Shown: in pieces, positions 5,498-6,982 of the stretch
How positions within the stretch are numbered: the stretch's first letter is position 1
Layout: each line of letters begins with the position of its first letter
Assembly (NCBI GenBank): GCA_003520965.1
Contig: DOTU01000082.1
Coordinates: 1-6,982, forward strand
Length of the DNA: 6,982 nucleotides
DNA from: Candidatus Zixiibacteriota bacterium
GTDB taxonomy: Bacteria; Zixibacteria; MSB-5A5; UBA10806
Direction: 5' to 3'
The notes under the pieces: model-generated
What the model saw: only the letters and a program-made list of their open reading frames with translations
Told to the model about the DNA's origin: nothing
Databases searched by the model: none
Position numbers and translations under genes: made by a program

Positions 5498-6498
5498 TAA
5501 AAGCTCCATTGGAAGGAAAAGGTATTTGAGTGTCCCAGATTACCCACTCCCGCGAAGGCATAGTCGAGACTGCTGTTGGTTGAAAAGATATTGACTTTCA
5601 ATCCCAGCCCGACTGAGTAGCTCTGTGTATCGTTGCCTAATTTATAACCGCCGCGAAGAAATAGAGTTTTGCTTAAACCGTATTCAGTGCCAAGCGAGAA
5701 TGTCTCCGCGTTATCTGTGGGGTGATCCAATTGCATCACGGCCTGCCAATTGTTGCTTTCGTTGCTCATAACATCGGTGGCCACGGCAATCCTAAAAATC
5801 GTCGGAGGAGAAAACGACTGGTATGATTTGGGAATTATCTCTCCCGACGGATTGGTATAGTTGTAAGAGCCGCCTGGCTTAACCTGCTGTCCGAAATTGG
5901 AGAGGGTTACGGAGAATCGGGTATTACGATAATTGGTCTGATAGTATGTTCCCAGGTCCAACAAGAAACCGCGCATCCTCAAATTTTCCAAACTCTCCTG
6001 CGCAAATTTAACAGAGGCGCCGAATGAGAAAAAGTCGGTTAGCCGCTGCGAAAAACTCAGGCCAACCGCCATATCTGCAAAACCAAACGTTTGCCCGGTA
6101 CCGTTCGGATGATACTCATCGGTGACATCCATATCGGGCGTACCCAGATAAATAGCGCTCACTCCGATAGCCCTGTCTTCATTTAGCTTCATGCTGTATC
6201 CGGCGAAATCGTAGTTGACATCAACCACCCACATGTTGTGTGAGACAGCAACCTGATGCGCCTCACCCCAAACCAATGTAGCCGGGTTCCAGTATAGCCC
6301 AAAACCATCCTCGCTGGCGCAGGCGACGGCGTTACCCATAGCCGCAGCTCTGGCTCCTGCGCCTAGTTTGAGAAATTGCATGGAGGCCGTACCCGAGCGC
6401 GATGCTCCCAGACGCGGTAAAATATTCCATGCTTGTGAAATCGATGGCACCAGACAGGCTATCACCATTGCGCAGGCAAATGCCCTTAGCCTTACCAT
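5497..6498 (-). CDS. PorV/PorQ-family outer-membrane beta-barrel protein
   Basis: Predicted outer-membrane protein of 333 aa. A signal peptide (about 1-23, ending SQA) is followed by the family's N-terminal hallmark FLKLGAGARAAAMG (42-55) and the YWNPATL block (69-75), then alternating amphipathic strands and a terminal aromatic residue (QWSF), as expected for a barrel. In Bacteroidetes PorV and PorQ serve the type IX secretion/attachment machinery, but this broad family in other FCB phyla is often uncharacterised, so that role is inferred only. The start overlaps the receptor stop by 7 nt (ATGGTAA) and the stop overlaps the lipoprotein start, so the three genes are translationally coupled. 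No strong Shine-Dalgarno precedes the ATG (a GGGAG lies about 12 nt upstream), consistent with coupling. Full-length by appearance, with no frameshift. Confidence 0.85.
   Translation of the reverse strand: MVRLRAFACAMVIACLVPSISQAWNILPRLGASRSGTASMQFLKLGAGARAAAMGNAVACASEDGFGLYWNPATLVWGEAHQVAVSHNMWVVDVNYDFAGYSMKLNEDRAIGVSAIYLGTPDMDVTDEYHPNGTGQTFGFADMAVGLSFSQRLTDFFSFGASVKFAQESLENLRMRGFLLDLGTYYQTNYRNTRFSVTLSNFGQQVKPGGSYNYTNPSGEIIPKSYQSFSPPTIFRIAVATDVMSNESNNWQAVMQLDHPTDNAETFSLGTEYGLSKTLFLRGGYKLGNDTQSYSVGLGLKVNIFSTNSSLDYAFAGVGNLGHSNTFSFQWSF
5504..5507 (-). promoter_or_regulatory. Ribosome site deciding a GTG start
   Basis: GGAG on the minus strand lies 6 nt before the GTG at 5497, which overlaps the upstream stop as TAGTG. 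The site is inside the last codons of the PorV-like gene. It supports translational coupling and the GTG over the ATG at 5509. Confidence 0.6.
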
Positions 6499-6982
6499 GA
6501 GAAGGACACTCCCAGTTTAACGTTTCTAGGATTTAAATACCGGGCCGGATTGAAGGGGAATGGAGATGTAGGTGATGGGTCGGGATTCAAAGGGTTGTTC
6601 CAGGTATCTAATACGGGGTCGCCAAATTCGTAGGCGCGCCCGGTTAGCGGATTTATTATATCGGAGTTTTTATCATTGAATAGATTGGTGACCTCGGCGA
6701 AAATCGCCAGGCGCACACCCATCGGCCGGAAGTATTTTTTGAAACTGAAATCGACCCAACGCCACGATTGCGACAAGCCTTTATATGGATCAAGACTATT
6801 AGCCACATATTGAGTCTGCTCACCCTCCCGCTCGATTCGCGTGTAAGTGGTATATCGTTTGCCCGACTGGAAGAAGGAACGAATATAGAAATCCCAATCA
6901 GACGGAAGCGTCAACCCCAGAATCTTGTAATGATCTTTTTTACCGGCATAGAAGTTCAGATCGAGAGCCAGGCGCAAGGGAC
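6492..6982 (-). CDS. TonB-dependent receptor, C-terminal beta-barrel (partial)
   Basis: Only the last 163 codons are in the window; the frame is open to the right edge. The segment has the typical end of a TonB-dependent outer-membrane receptor: long amphipathic strands, the late-barrel block VRLAIFAEVTNLFNDKN, a TGRAYEFGDP turn, PARYLNPR, and a final strand LGVSFSW ending in an aromatic residue. Receptors of this type import substrates across the outer membrane using TonB energy; the plug and TonB box lie outside the window, so the substrate cannot be guessed. It is the first visible gene of the operon with the PorV-like protein and the lipoprotein. A receptor followed by a surface lipoprotein recalls SusC/SusD pairs, but the lipoprotein here is not SusD-like. 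Confidence 0.85.
   Translation of the reverse strand, partial: PLRLALDLNFYAGKKDHYKILGLTLPSDWDFYIRSFFQSGKRYTTYTRIEREGEQTQYVANSLDPYKGLSQSWRWVDFSFKKYFRPMGVRLAIFAEVTNLFNDKNSDIINPLTGRAYEFGDPVLDTWNNPLNPDPSPTSPFPFNPARYLNPRNVKLGVSFSW

Overview
All recognisable genes lie on the minus strand, so the window reads right to left (6982 to 1). It looks like a piece of an uncultivated FCB-superphylum bacterium. The reasons are a TonB-dependent receptor barrel next to a PorV/PorQ-type outer-membrane protein, a secreted lipoprotein with NHL-like propeller repeats, and two secreted proteins ending in type I dockerins of the form GDxNxxGxxNGLDxVYLxNYxKGG. That dockerin style is, from memory, abundant in candidate phylum Zixibacteria and relatives. 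The lineage is an inference; no rRNA or other marker gene is present.

Region 1 (6982-3761) is an outer-membrane operon of three tightly coupled genes. It holds the C-terminal 163 residues of a TonB-dependent receptor, a PorV/PorQ-family barrel protein that overlaps the receptor by 7 nt (ATGGTAA), and a lipoprotein whose best start is the GTG in a TAGTG stop/start overlap. No convincing terminator follows the lipoprotein.

Region 2 (3760-3334) has no credible protein gene and is the most interesting part. An AT-rich tract with a GAAA-loop dyad is followed by a near-consensus promoter (UP-like A/T tract, TTGACC, 18 nt, TATAAT, GC-rich discriminator). The predicted transcript starts directly at a leader of about 200 nt with four or five hairpins and an 8-bp loop-loop complementarity. 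I could not match it to a riboswitch family I know. It ends at an AAGGAGGATGTATGA ribosome site driving a 71-codon ORF.

Region 3 (3333-2277) contains that small ORF, then a secreted FN3-dockerin protein whose ribosome site and first codons resemble those of the 71-codon ORF, then a clean intrinsic terminator.

Region 4 (2276-52) is a monocistronic unit with its own promoter candidate. It encodes a secreted papain-family (C1A) cysteine protease with an Ig-like domain interrupted by a nested beta-rich domain and a C-terminal dockerin, and ends in a strong terminator. The same nested domain occurs in the lipoprotein of region 1, which links the two loci. Taken together the window encodes cell-envelope and extracellular functions: uptake, surface display and extracellular proteolysis.
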